From Mucilaginibacter sp. L196 (lineage in GTDB: Bacteria > Bacteroidota > Bacteroidia > Sphingobacteriales > Sphingobacteriaceae): 64,000 nucleotides of DNA. The stretch lies in contig NZ_LMUO01000019.1 of NCBI RefSeq assembly GCF_009765905.1, forward strand, positions 456,541 to 520,540, given 5' to 3'. The notes under the pieces are model-generated. The model did no database searches and was not told the origin of the DNA. It saw nothing but the letters and a program-made list of their open reading frames with translations. The position numbers were made by a program, and so were the translations under genes. Shown piece after piece: positions 44,834 to 53,708 of this stretch (position 1 is the first letter of the stretch; each line of letters starts with the position of its first letter).

Positions 44834-45037
44834 TATTGATGATCGGAATAATTTCGTGTAGGAGGTAACGGCTCTGCCGGCGGTTGTTACGCAGATTCTC
44901 CTGCGCCATCCGAAACAGCTTGACAGCACAATGCGGCTGCTTGACTTAACGTAAACCTGTCATTCTCACGCCCGGATTTGCGTTAAGATAAGCGGTGTTA
45001 TAAGTGTGATGGGATGTGTATTATAATAAGTTAGTAT

Positions 45038-45181
45038 TTATGAAGTCAATAATGGATTATCCCGCGAGATCAAATCGCTCTTAAACGCGAAATCTCTTTT
45101 CATTTTACCCAAAAGGTCATTAACAATCTCTTCGTGCTGAAATGGTTTAAAAATGATTGCGGACATCAGCAGACCATCTTG
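45038..45181 (-). pseudogene. Relic of a receiver-domain (REC) C-terminus
   Basis: A minus-strand frame reads QDGLLMSAIIFKPFQHEEIV, then NDLLGKMKRDF, and ends DNPLLTS-stop. The IIFKPFQHEEIV piece is like the KPF...EL stretch at the end of receiver domains in hybrid kinases. A TAG stands directly before it (45182-45184) and no start is possible, so only ~47 codons survive. It lies just downstream of the intact HK/RR pair. The naming rests on a short motif. Confidence 0.4.
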
Positions 45182-45193
45182 CTAGTTCAACCG

Positions 45194-46555
45194 CTATGAC
45201 ATAAAGACAATTATTATCTGACTAGTATTGTCATCAACAATAGAGTACGCTATCGTGGCATTATGATATTCTATAATACGCTTCACTATTCCCAGTCCAA
45301 TACCGCTGCCTTCTACATTGCCAATGTTACTTCCTCTGTAAAAAGCCGTAAAAAGGGTGGCTGTATCTTTAACATCAGGCGTTTCGCCACTATTGGTAAT
45401 AATAAGTTTAATTTGTTTATCGTGCTGAATTATTATACATTCCGCTACGCGGTTATCCGAATAAATATAGGCATTTTTAAACAGATTGGTTATTGCTATT
45501 TTTAACAGCGTTTCATCGCCTGCAATTTCAAGATCAGTTTCCTCAGCAGTATTGTTTTCTATTTCAAATTTCAATCTGAAATCAGGATACATACCTGAAA
45601 GCACGGCAGCGCTTGAAAAAACAACTTCATCAAGCCGCAGACTTGCAAAAGAAAGGCGATGCTCCCTGCTGTTTATATCGGCAATGGCCAGCAGCGAACT
45701 TATAACTTCTGAAAGCTGGAAAGTATCCTGAAATATGTTTTTTAGATTAGCTTTAGTTGCGGAATCGAGACGCTTCTTGCGTGAAAGATTTTCTATCTGG
45801 GCAGAAATACGGGCCAGTGGTGTCCGGAGTTCGTGCGAGGCATTATTTGTAAATTCCCGCTGCCTGTTGTAGGCATTATTGATCCTGTCCATCATTTGGT
45901 TAAAAGAATGCGCTAATGTATTCATCTCGTCCTCTTCATCTGTTTGTGATAGCCTGACCTTCAAGTTGCCGTCAGTTATCCCTTGTATTTTTTTGCTGAA
46001 ATTGTCGAGAGGCTTAAGCGCTTTTTTGCTTAGGCTAAATGATAACACCCATACTATTATTGTTCCTATCAAAAATGCTCCAAGCAATAGAAATCTTAAA
46101 TAATTCAAGTTTTTATCAAAGCTGTCTTCGGCTGATATAACTACATAGTAAGCTTTGTTATCGATAACATTATACAGGCCTAATAGTACTTCGTGCCCTC
46201 TTTTTTCAAATACACGGTGTTTAACCTTAATGGTTTCAAGTTCGGCGGCCGACCAATAAAACTTTGCCGTATCACTGCTGTTGTATATCAGCTTTTTGTT
46301 GCCATCGTATACCTGGGTTTTTTCATTATACAGATCATTAATGGTATTGCGGTCGATAATCTTTTGCATATTGTAATCAACTTCCTTAACCTGGATAAGC
46401 AGCTTAGCAGTGGTTTCTGCTTTTTCAGCAAGACGGGCGGTAAATTCATCCTGCCTGAAATGGGAAAAAAGATTATATACGGTAAAGGTAACTGTAGCCA
46501 GCACTATGGAGAACAGGCAGCTAAAGATGAAGGAGAACCGTTGTTTTAAATTCAT
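45194..46555 (-). CDS. Membrane sensor histidine kinase (HAMP-HisKA-HATPase)
   Basis: 453 aa. A membrane helix at ~10-30, a periplasmic sensor loop (~31-150), a second helix (~150-173, FLLLGAFLIGTIIVWVLSFS), HAMP (~175-230), HisKA with phosphoacceptor His in NNASHELRTPLARI near residue 240, N box LFKNAYIYSDN and G box GSGIGLGIVKRIIEYH. This is the orthodox kinase partner of the OmpR-type regulator encoded just upstream (4-base overlap). No specific ligand domain is recognised. It converges on the PKS operon and could regulate it, but nothing in the sequence proves that. Confidence 0.93.
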   Translation of the reverse strand: MNLKQRFSFIFSCLFSIVLATVTFTVYNLFSHFRQDEFTARLAEKAETTAKLLIQVKEVDYNMQKIIDRNTINDLYNEKTQVYDGNKKLIYNSSDTAKFYWSAAELETIKVKHRVFEKRGHEVLLGLYNVIDNKAYYVVISAEDSFDKNLNYLRFLLLGAFLIGTIIVWVLSFSLSKKALKPLDNFSKKIQGITDGNLKVRLSQTDEEDEMNTLAHSFNQMMDRINNAYNRQREFTNNASHELRTPLARISAQIENLSRKKRLDSATKANLKNIFQDTFQLSEVISSLLAIADINSREHRLSFASLRLDEVVFSSAAVLSGMYPDFRLKFEIENNTAEETDLEIAGDETLLKIAITNLFKNAYIYSDNRVAECIIIQHDKQIKLIITNSGETPDVKDTATLFTAFYRGSNIGNVEGSGIGLGIVKRIIEYHNATIAYSIVDDNTSQIIIVFMS

Positions 46556-47226
46556 TTAAGATAATAACCAAATCCGGCGCGGGTATGCAGCAGTGCTTTT
46601 GTATGCCCTTTATCAACTTTATTGCGCAAGTAATTCATATATACTTCAATGGTGTTGGTGCCGGTTTCAAAATTAATGCCCCAAACTTTGGTGGCAATGG
46701 TTTGCTTGGAAACCGGTTTGCCTTCGGCCAGGGCCAGTAATTCAATCAGTTTATACTCCTTTGGGGTAAGCTTTATAAGTGCCCCGGCTCTGGTCACTTT
46801 CATTTCACCCGTATAAATGATCAGATCATCAATAATAACCGTGGGCATACCATTTTCCCGCGGATAGCTTCGCCGTAATAATGCCTTTATACGGGCCAAC
46901 AACTCTTTCAGGTAAAAGGGTTTTACCAGGTAGTCATCAGCTCCGGAGTCAAATGCAATAATTTTATTTTCAACATCACTGTAAGCGGTTAATATAAGAA
47001 TTGGTTTTGACTTATTGGTCATTCTTACCTTTTTACATACTTCGATGCCGTTTAGCAGGGGGACATTTACATCAAGTACATAAAGATCATAGCTTTCAAT
47101 TTGCAAATGCTTAAAAAACAGTCCCCCATCATATACAATGTCACATAAAAGATCTTGGCTATCGAGATATATTTTCACTTCGTTAGCCATTTTATAATCG
47201 TCTTCCAAAAGCAAAATCTTGTACAT
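46552..47226 (-). CDS. OmpR/PhoB-family response regulator
   Basis: 224 aa. The receiver (1-~118) has acidic D9/D10, phosphoacceptor D52 in LYVLDVNVP, T in LILTAYSD and K in YLVKPFY. The winged-helix DNA-binding domain (~125-224) has LIKLTPKEYKLIELLA and TNTIEVYMNYLRNKVDKG, typical of Trans_reg_C. It is transcribed first, with the kinase gene overlapping its end (ATGA-type). Confidence 0.95.
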   Translation of the reverse strand: MYKILLLEDDYKMANEVKIYLDSQDLLCDIVYDGGLFFKHLQIESYDLYVLDVNVPLLNGIEVCKKVRMTNKSKPILILTAYSDVENKIIAFDSGADDYLVKPFYLKELLARIKALLRRSYPRENGMPTVIIDDLIIYTGEMKVTRAGALIKLTPKEYKLIELLALAEGKPVSKQTIATKVWGINFETGTNTIEVYMNYLRNKVDKGHTKALLHTRAGFGYYLK

Positions 47227-47294
47227 AAGTTGATAAAGCTATTAATGTTAACCCCGTTCTGTGAATATAAGAAACATTCCGTTCTATAAGCAAC

Positions 47295-47324
47295 AAGAAC
47301 CTCCGCCATAGGGCGGAGGTTCTT
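47295..47324 (-). terminator. Strong hairpin downstream of glnII
   Basis: AAGAACCTCCGCC/GGCGGAGGTTCTT, a perfect GC-rich 13-bp stem with a 4-base loop, lies 164 bases past the glnII stop on the minus strand and before the response-regulator start. A short A-run lies just beyond on the plus strand side. It separates the ammonium genes from the two-component genes. Confidence 0.65.
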
Positions 47325-47487
47325 CGGGCAAAGCTAAAAATCCATACTCTAGGAAATAGCCCCTCGAAGATCATCACAAGGCAATAACCCCGGTTTATTA
47401 AGTAATGTTAATTTCAAAGCTTTACCTGCTGCTGCTTTTCCTGCCTCATCGGGCCGGCTTTATTATCACTGCGGATTTATTGAACGA

Positions 47488-48498
47488 TCATTCTTTAGCT
47501 GATTTAACGGTTTTGATGATGACGGCAGCTACTTTGTATGGGTCAGCAGCTGAATTTGGACGACGATCTTCAAGGTAACCGCTCCAGCCATGATCTACCG
47601 CGTAAAGAGGAATACGGATAGAAGCACCACGATCAGATACACCATAGCTAAAATCGGTGATAGAAGCAGTTTCGTGTTTACCCGTTAGGCGCATGTTGTT
47701 ATCAGCACCGTAAACAGCTATACACTCAGCAACTGCGGGGCGGAAAGCCTCGCACACAGCTTCAAGTTTAGCTTTGCTGTTTGCTGTACGTAATAATGTA
47801 TTTGAGAAGTTAGCATGCATACCGGACCCGTTCCAGTCTAATTGACCAAGCGGTTTACAATGCCAGTTAATTGAAACTCCATGTTTTTCACCTATTCTTT
47901 CCAACAGGTAACGTGCAACCCAGATCTGATCGCCGGCTTCTTTAGCGCCTTTTGAAAATATTTGAAATTCCCACTGTCCGGCGGCAACCTCAGCATTGAT
48001 ACCTTCAACGTTCAAACCCGCTTCCAAACAAGTATCCAGGTGCTCTTCAACTATTTCTCGGCCGTAAGCATTCTTGGTGCCAATGGAACAGTAGTAAGGG
48101 CCTTGCGGGCCTGGGTAACCACCAGCCGGAAAACCAAGGGGTTTGTTGGTTGCAGGATCCCATAGGAAATATTCCTGCTCAAAGCCAAACCAAAAATCAT
48201 TGTCATCATCCTGGATAAGCGCACGGCCGTTTGACTCATGCGGCTGCCCTTTAGAATCCAATACTTCGCACATTACTAAGTAAGCCCTTTTCCTTTGCGG
48301 ATCAGGAACAACAAATACTGGTTTTAATATACAGTCTGACGAACCACCTGGCGCCTGTTCGGTTGAAGAACCATCAAAGCTCCAATTTTCCAGATCTTCT
48401 ACTTTGCCGTTAAAATTTTCAACGATTTTTGTTTTGCTACGAAGGCTTTGTGTCGGTTTGTAGCCGTCAAGCCAGATGTATTCGAGTTTTGTTGCCAT
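47488..48498 (-). CDS. glnII: Glutamine synthetase, type II (eukaryotic-like)
   Basis: Makes glutamine from glutamate, ammonia and ATP. At 336 aa it is the short GSII form, with the beta-grasp start (LEYIWLDGY, WSFDGSSTEQAPG) and the catalytic blocks EQEYFLWD, NAEVAAGQWEFQI, NGSGMHANFSN, RLTGKHETASI and EDRRPNSAADPY. There is no adenylylation loop, as usual for GSII. The ammonium transporter gene lies 110 bases upstream on the same strand, so uptake and fixation of ammonium are paired. Confidence 0.95.
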   Translation of the reverse strand: MATKLEYIWLDGYKPTQSLRSKTKIVENFNGKVEDLENWSFDGSSTEQAPGGSSDCILKPVFVVPDPQRKRAYLVMCEVLDSKGQPHESNGRALIQDDDNDFWFGFEQEYFLWDPATNKPLGFPAGGYPGPQGPYYCSIGTKNAYGREIVEEHLDTCLEAGLNVEGINAEVAAGQWEFQIFSKGAKEAGDQIWVARYLLERIGEKHGVSINWHCKPLGQLDWNGSGMHANFSNTLLRTANSKAKLEAVCEAFRPAVAECIAVYGADNNMRLTGKHETASITDFSYGVSDRGASIRIPLYAVDHGWSGYLEDRRPNSAADPYKVAAVIIKTVKSAKE

Positions 48499-48608
48499 TG
48501 TTTGCTTTTTTTAGTGAGGTTGTTGGATAATAAGATATTTTATTTGCCGGTATCTTGCAAAAAATGCATCCGGCTTGTTTCTGATATGTGGTTCGTTTAG
48601 CAGGTGAA

Positions 48609-49907
48609 CTACAGTTCTTCATCATGTTGACTTACATCGAGACCTATGAGTTCTTCCTCTGGAGTTACACGCAGTGGACTAATCAAATCGGTCAGCTTAA
48701 GCAGGAGAAGTGACCCGAAAAATGCAAAAACTGAAACAGCAACCAAGGCGACTAAGTGTTTACCAAACAAAGAAGTATCTCCATAAAATAAGCCGTCCGT
48801 CCCTGCACTGTTTACACTTTTGGTAGCAAATATGCCGGTAAGCAACATTCCCATCATACCACCAACACCGTGACAAGGAAAAACATCCAAAGTGTCATCA
48901 ATGCTGGTTTTTGAGCGCCAGATCACAACCAGGTTACTTACTACTGCCGAAACTATGCCAATTATTAAAGAACTTGATACGGTTACAAAACCCGCAGCAG
49001 GAGTAATTGCGACTAAACCTACCACCGCGCCAATACAAGCACCTAAAGCAGATGGTTTTTTTCCTCTTAATACATCAAAGAATATCCAAGCCATAGCAGC
49101 GGCAGCGGAAGCCGTAGTGGTAGTAGCCAAAGCAGTAGCTGCCAATTCGGTAGAGCCTAACGCGGAACCCGCATTAAATCCGAACCACCCGAACCAAAGT
49201 AAACCCGTTCCTAATATCACGTAACTGATACGGGCTGGTGTATGAGGAGCCTCCGCTGCATAACGTTTCTTTAAGTATAAGGCAGATGCCAGGGCAGCCC
49301 AGCCGGCAGACATATGGACAACGGTTCCACCGGCAAAATCAAGTACTCCCATTTTATAGAACAAACCATCAGCATGCCATGTGGCATGGGCAAGTGGAGT
49401 ATAAATAAATATGCTAAAGAGAGCAATGAAGATAAGATATGAATTGAAACGGATACGTTCAGCAAAAGCGCCAGTAATTAATGCGGGTGTGATAACGGCA
49501 AATTTTAACTGAAACATCGCAAAAAGTATCACAGGAATAGAACCCCATGCTACACCCAATGTGTTTTGCATCATAAAAAACGACTTGGGGTTTCCAATAA
49601 GCCCCAGGCCGCCGACGTCAGTGCCAAAGGCGAGGCTGAAACCAAATACCACCCAGATAATGGTAATCAGCCCCATACAAACGAAACTTTGAAGCATAGT
49701 TGAGATTACATTTTTCTTACTAACCATGCCGCCATAAAAGAACGCCAGGCCGGGAGTCATTAATAATACCAGGGCTGTAGAAATAAGCAACCATGCTGTA
49801 TCCGCCTTATCGAACGGGACTTTGGTCGGTGTCAGGTTAGCAGCGGGAAATAAGAGGGCAAGTATTACAACAATAATAAGAATGCCAAAAGGTATAAGTT
49901 TTTTCAT
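48609..49907 (-). CDS. amtB: Ammonium transporter (Amt/MEP/Rh family)
   Basis: 432 aa with about 11-12 membrane segments. It carries the family hallmarks DTAWLLISTALVLLMTPGLA with FFYGGMV following, FAGGTVVHMSAGWAAL (first pore His), FGFNAGSALG, and FPCHGVGGMMGMLLTGIF (second pore His). The N-terminal hydrophobic stretch (residues 3-25) may be a cleaved signal. It conducts ammonia/ammonium across the inner membrane. glnII follows downstream. No PII (glnK) gene is visible beside it, which is unusual for amtB in general. Confidence 0.96.
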   Translation of the reverse strand: MKKLIPFGILIIVVILALLFPAANLTPTKVPFDKADTAWLLISTALVLLMTPGLAFFYGGMVSKKNVISTMLQSFVCMGLITIIWVVFGFSLAFGTDVGGLGLIGNPKSFFMMQNTLGVAWGSIPVILFAMFQLKFAVITPALITGAFAERIRFNSYLIFIALFSIFIYTPLAHATWHADGLFYKMGVLDFAGGTVVHMSAGWAALASALYLKKRYAAEAPHTPARISYVILGTGLLWFGWFGFNAGSALGSTELAATALATTTTASAAAAMAWIFFDVLRGKKPSALGACIGAVVGLVAITPAAGFVTVSSSLIIGIVSAVVSNLVVIWRSKTSIDDTLDVFPCHGVGGMMGMLLTGIFATKSVNSAGTDGLFYGDTSLFGKHLVALVAVSVFAFFGSLLLLKLTDLISPLRVTPEEELIGLDVSQHDEEL

Positions 49908-50177
49908 GTTTAAAATTTTAGTTTAAGTGTGTTAAAATGAGTGATTATTTATTAAGCCTTTTTTAAGTTTTCGTTGAACAATGGCTAAAATAGATGTATA
50001 ATTAATGTGAAAACTTAAAAAAACCTTAGAATTTAAAATGTATGTCGGTAATTGCGTGTATTTGATTTAATTTTATTGAAAACAAGCATTTTTTATTAAA
50101 ATACTGGTCAAAAAATTCTTTAAATAAGTAAAAATCAGAGTTTGTGATAAAATATTAGCGCTTTTAATAAATTTTAT
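49908..50177. promoter_or_regulatory. Divergent intergenic region upstream of amtB
   Basis: AT-rich 270-base region that must hold the amtB promoter (minus) and probably that of the small protein at 50178 (plus). I find no clear Bacteroidota promoter pair or operator by eye. Confidence 0.35.
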
Positions 50178-50354
50178 ATGATTTCGACAACCTTTTATAT
50201 GTTTTTACTTGCCGCTGTTCTGATTGTGCCTTTAATTGGACCCAAAAAGAAGACAAATAAAAAATTTGCAGAGCGGGATGCAAAAACGCGCTCGGAGTAT
50301 GGAGTTTCTGAATACGGAGATATTTGCTTGCTTGATGATGAGAAGAAATTCTGA
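50178..50354 (+). CDS. Small single-pass membrane protein
   Basis: 58 aa from ATG 50178: an N-terminal hydrophobic helix (MISTTFYMFLLAAVLIVPLI) followed by a basic patch (GPKKKTNKKF) and a hydrophilic acidic tail ending LLDDEKKF. The positive charges after the helix predict an outside-in orientation with a cytoplasmic tail. No family known to me. It looks like a real short gene because of the clear helix-plus-charge layout, but composition alone supports it. Confidence 0.45.
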   Translation: MISTTFYMFLLAAVLIVPLIGPKKKTNKKFAERDAKTRSEYGVSEYGDICLLDDEKKF

Positions 50355-50516
50355 TCAATTTATACCCGCCTGTTATCAAAAAAATAATTCCAGCCGTTGC
50401 TGAAGATTTAAAAGTCCGGAAATAAGATACATCAGACCCTATGATTTTTATGAATCGCGCCTTTAAATACAATGATGGCGAACCAGTAATTATTTACCAT
50501 CAGACGTAGGGCAAAG

Positions 50517-52314
50517 ATGGGAATACGCTATGCCCAGGAATCAGGAAGATTCGTACACAGATACTACCAGATTAACTATCGAATCTACAAAAAAGGCACA
50601 AGCGTAAAAACATTTAAAACCAGTGATCTAAAAGCACTTAAAAATACAATCAGTTGTTAATTACAAATTGTTACATCCTGATACCATAGTAAAAGGTGCG
50701 CAAACCGTGATAAATAAGACAATTCTGCCTAATACGGAATCAGCTATGAATTTGCCCATTGGGAATGCGGCCATTCGCTATCTTATTATTAAGTTACAAA
50801 AAGACACAAATGAAAATTATGAACAGGCACTACGATCAACAATTCTCAAAATTGAATTTGATGGAAAACAGACTGTTTGGTGTCCGTTGGGGGATTTCTT
50901 CGGAAGCGGGGTTGGTGGTCATCCATTAAAAAGTTGGTATCGTTCGGTAAAGATAGCACGCTGAATTGTAATTGGGTAATGCCCTACAGTAATTCCGCCA
51001 AAATAACCATTATTATACAGGTATCGGTAAAGTCATTATTGCAGTAAAAGCGGTAATTGCCAAATATAGGTGGGACAAGAATACAATGTATTTTCATGCG
51101 GACTGGAGAAACGAAAATAATGTAGCCATTAAACAGAGTGAGGCGGATAGGCCAACAGATTGGAATTTCAACAGCATAGTCGGTAAGGGGGTTTTTATTG
51201 GCGATACCTTTGCAGTTTACAACCATATGCATAAATGGTATGGGGAGGGCGATCAAAAGTTATGGGTTGATAATTCCAGTTTTCCAGACGAGTATGGCAC
51301 TGGCACGAAAGATTATTACAACACTTTTTGGGCACCCGTAGTATTGTATCAAACACCGTTTGCAAATGCGCCGCGAGCAGATAATCCAGACTCGTATGGG
51401 TACAACACCTTTACTCGTACAAGAAACCTGGACGCAGTGCCTTTTAAGAAATCATTCCGTTATAGCCTGGAAACGCTGGGTTGGGAAAATGGTTTTGCAG
51501 ATTTTGCCGCGACCACTTACTGGTATGGATTTCAAAATGCAATGTTATGGATTTGCAAAAAACATCTGTTTTGAATGTTGTTATTCAGAATAAGAATGTG
51601 GTATTACCTGGCAGCAATTTTGCGGTTTCTGTTACCAGTGCATCGTGCCGTGGCAGTGCAAATGGTTCCATCGGCATTAAAGCTCAGGAGGCGTTAAACT
51701 ATACTGTTATAGTGACCGGCCCGGGAGGGTTTAACAAGAGCCTTACATTTACCGATAGCCTGACTATCAATAGCCTTGATACAGGTGCATATAATGTATG
51801 TATAGGTATATCTGGGAATAGTACTTTTCAGCGGTGTTACTCGGTAACTGTAACTGAACCGAAATTACTTTCGGCATATTCAGTTGTAAATCAAACCTCA
51901 CGGACAGTGACGATAGATTTGGCAGGGGCTAATATCTATTACATTAACCTTAATGGAAAAATGTACCAAACTAATGCTAACCAAGTGAACCTGCCGCTAA
52001 ATAACGTCGCCAATCAAATGCAAATTTACACCGACAAGAAGTGCCAAGGCGTAATTCAAAAGGTGATTGACATGAATGTTATCGCTGTTTACCCGGTGCC
52101 ATTTACCAATATGTTGAATATCGACCTGGGGGGCAGTAAGGTACCAACTGTTGGGGTAAAAATTACTAACTCATTTGGCAGAATAGTTTATAACAAGGAG
52201 ACCATAAATAACGATGGCAAATTGCAAGTGGATGTATCTAATTTAATGATCGGTGCTTATGTGCTAACACTTAATCTTAATTCCACATTAGTTGTATTTA
52301 AAGTTGTAAAATAA
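50517..52314 (+). pseudogene. Broken GH172 (DUF2961) gene with type IX secretion tail
   Basis: Pieces of one protein run along three frames. From 50517: RFVHRYYQINYRIYKKGTSV. From 50668 to ~50950: VWCPLGDFFGSGVGGHPLKS. From ~50950: DSTLNCNWVMPYSN. From 51086 to ~51550: KWYGEGDQKLWVDNSSFPDE, then YGTGTKDYY. From ~51545 to the stop: a C-terminal domain ending VFKVVK. The order and motifs match DUF2961, now glycoside hydrolase family GH172. The final ~80 residues (VYPVPFTNMLNIDLGG ... SFGRIVYNKE) are a T9SS type A sorting domain, so the ancestor was secreted to the surface. At least three frameshifts and a lost start make it non-functional, unless part is still translated. Confidence 0.75.
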
Positions 52315-53018
52315 TGAGATACTTTTTTTTAATATTAGGACTTGGGTTAGTAATGGCGGGCTGCGGCGGCGGCAAAAATTCAGACAATATATCACCCACA
52401 CCACCGTCTCCAAAGGCCGCTGCATTAGTCTTCCCGGCGCAGAACGCGATTTGTGTGTCAGGTACAGTTATTTCCGCATCGCAGAGCACGATTCAGTTTC
52501 AATGGAACAACGGCCTTAACTCCGACAGTTATGTGGTTGTTACAAAAAATTTGCTGACAGGCGATACGCTGGCTACAAACACAGGAAGTAACAGCGCTGA
52601 TATACAAGTCAGTCGAAACACACCTTATTCATGGTATGTTGTGTCTAAGTCTAATCAAAGCAGCAGCACCGCAAAAAGCGACACCTGGAAATTTTATAAT
52701 TCGGGGGCGGGAGTAACCACGTATGCGCCTTTTCCTGCTGATAATTTAAGTCCGGTAACTGGACAGAACATTGCTGTGCCACCATCCGGCGAAATTACAT
52801 TAAACTGGAAAGGCGGGGCTGTCGATAATGATATCGTGGATTATGATGTATATTTGGGACTGACGGCATCGCCCCCGCTCTATAAAAGCCACGTCACAAC
52901 GCAGGGGATAAGCAATGTAGTGATAAATTCAAACGCCACCTATTATTGGAAAATCGCTACCCGCGATAGTAACAACAATACCTCCACTTCGGATGTTGTA
53001 GAATTTACGACAAATTGA
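52314..53018 (+). CDS. Fibronectin type III-like surface lipoprotein
   Basis: 234 aa. The lipoprotein signal MRYFFLILGLGLVMAGC puts the lipid anchor on Cys17, followed by a Gly/Ser/Pro linker. Two Fn3-like beta-sandwich repeats follow: ~35-125 (TIQFQWNNGLNSDSYVVVTK ... PYSWYVVSKS) and ~135-234 (ITLNWKGGAVDNDIVDYDVY ... ATYYWKIATRDSNNNTSTSD). It overlaps the stop of the GH172 pseudogene (TAATG). Likely a carbohydrate- or protein-binding accessory of that lost enzyme; the function is unknown. Confidence 0.75.
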   Translation: MRYFFLILGLGLVMAGCGGGKNSDNISPTPPSPKAAALVFPAQNAICVSGTVISASQSTIQFQWNNGLNSDSYVVVTKNLLTGDTLATNTGSNSADIQVSRNTPYSWYVVSKSNQSSSTAKSDTWKFYNSGAGVTTYAPFPADNLSPVTGQNIAVPPSGEITLNWKGGAVDNDIVDYDVYLGLTASPPLYKSHVTTQGISNVVINSNATYYWKIATRDSNNNTSTSDVVEFTTN

Positions 53019-53215
53019 TAAAGGAGTTTACAGCTATTTGAATAATTTAATGTAGATTTTTGTAGCCATAGCGAATCGAAAACCTGAAAGTATGATTTCA
53101 AAAGGCTCACCTTCACAAATCTAAAAAAAATGCTTTTTAATATTGGTCGAGCCCTCCCAAACGGGCCTCGAACCTGTTAACTGATCGTAGTTAAAATTCT
53201 CATACCCTCTATTAA

Positions 53216-53566
53216 GTGGTTCGACTTTATTTGGGGAAACATCCGGATTTGCGTAAAATCGCCGGGGAAGTGAATGTCGCCTCATTTCGCCTGACGACGA
53301 TGGAAACGATTTCAAAGCATAATCTTAAAACGGAAATTACTGAATGGTATAATATTGTCATGTGGCAGGGGCTTGCTGAAACTGCCGGTAAGCTACTAAG
53401 CAAAGGACAATTAATCTACCTGGGAGGCAAGTTCAGGGCCCGCTTTTTTGAAGATAAACAGGGCATCAAAAAATATACCACCGAAATCATAGTAGATCAT
53501 TTTACGGTATTGGGAAATCAACCTGCATCCCTATTTTACCGGAAGAAGCAGCATCCTGCTACTTAA
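53216..53566 (+). CDS. ssb: Single-stranded DNA-binding protein (Ssb), N-terminus altered
   Basis: The 116-aa frame carries an OB-fold Ssb from beta-strand 1 onward: RLYLGKHPDLRKIAGEVNVA, then SFRLTTMETI, TEWYNIVMWQGLAETAGKLL and KYTTEIIVDHFTVLG. These match the conserved G-DPE-R, V-NF-LAT, T-WH-IV-W--LAE and Y-TEI blocks. The usual first residues (MxxxNKV.L.G) are missing: an in-frame TAA stands directly before GTG 53216. There is also no acidic C-terminal tip (DIPF) for partner binding. It is either a truncated relic or a short accessory Ssb of mobile-element type. Upstream bases 53145-53180 look like junction debris. Confidence 0.6.
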   Translation: MVRLYLGKHPDLRKIAGEVNVASFRLTTMETISKHNLKTEITEWYNIVMWQGLAETAGKLLSKGQLIYLGGKFRARFFEDKQGIKKYTTEIIVDHFTVLGNQPASLFYRKKQHPAT

Positions 53567-53708
53567 AAAAATCAGCAAGCCTTTAATCTAAAGATTTGAG
53601 GCCTTTTAAATTTTGGCCAATTGCTTTAGCAATAAAAAAAGGTGTACGTTTATAATTTTAGTTACTTTTATTGCCCACATATTGATTTAACAAAGATCTT
53701 GAATTTAC

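Noticed and set aside
53145..53215. A tRNA gene on the minus strand (T-loop-like GGTTCGAGGCC).
   Set aside because: No acceptor pairing and no anticodon arm; at most a fragment.
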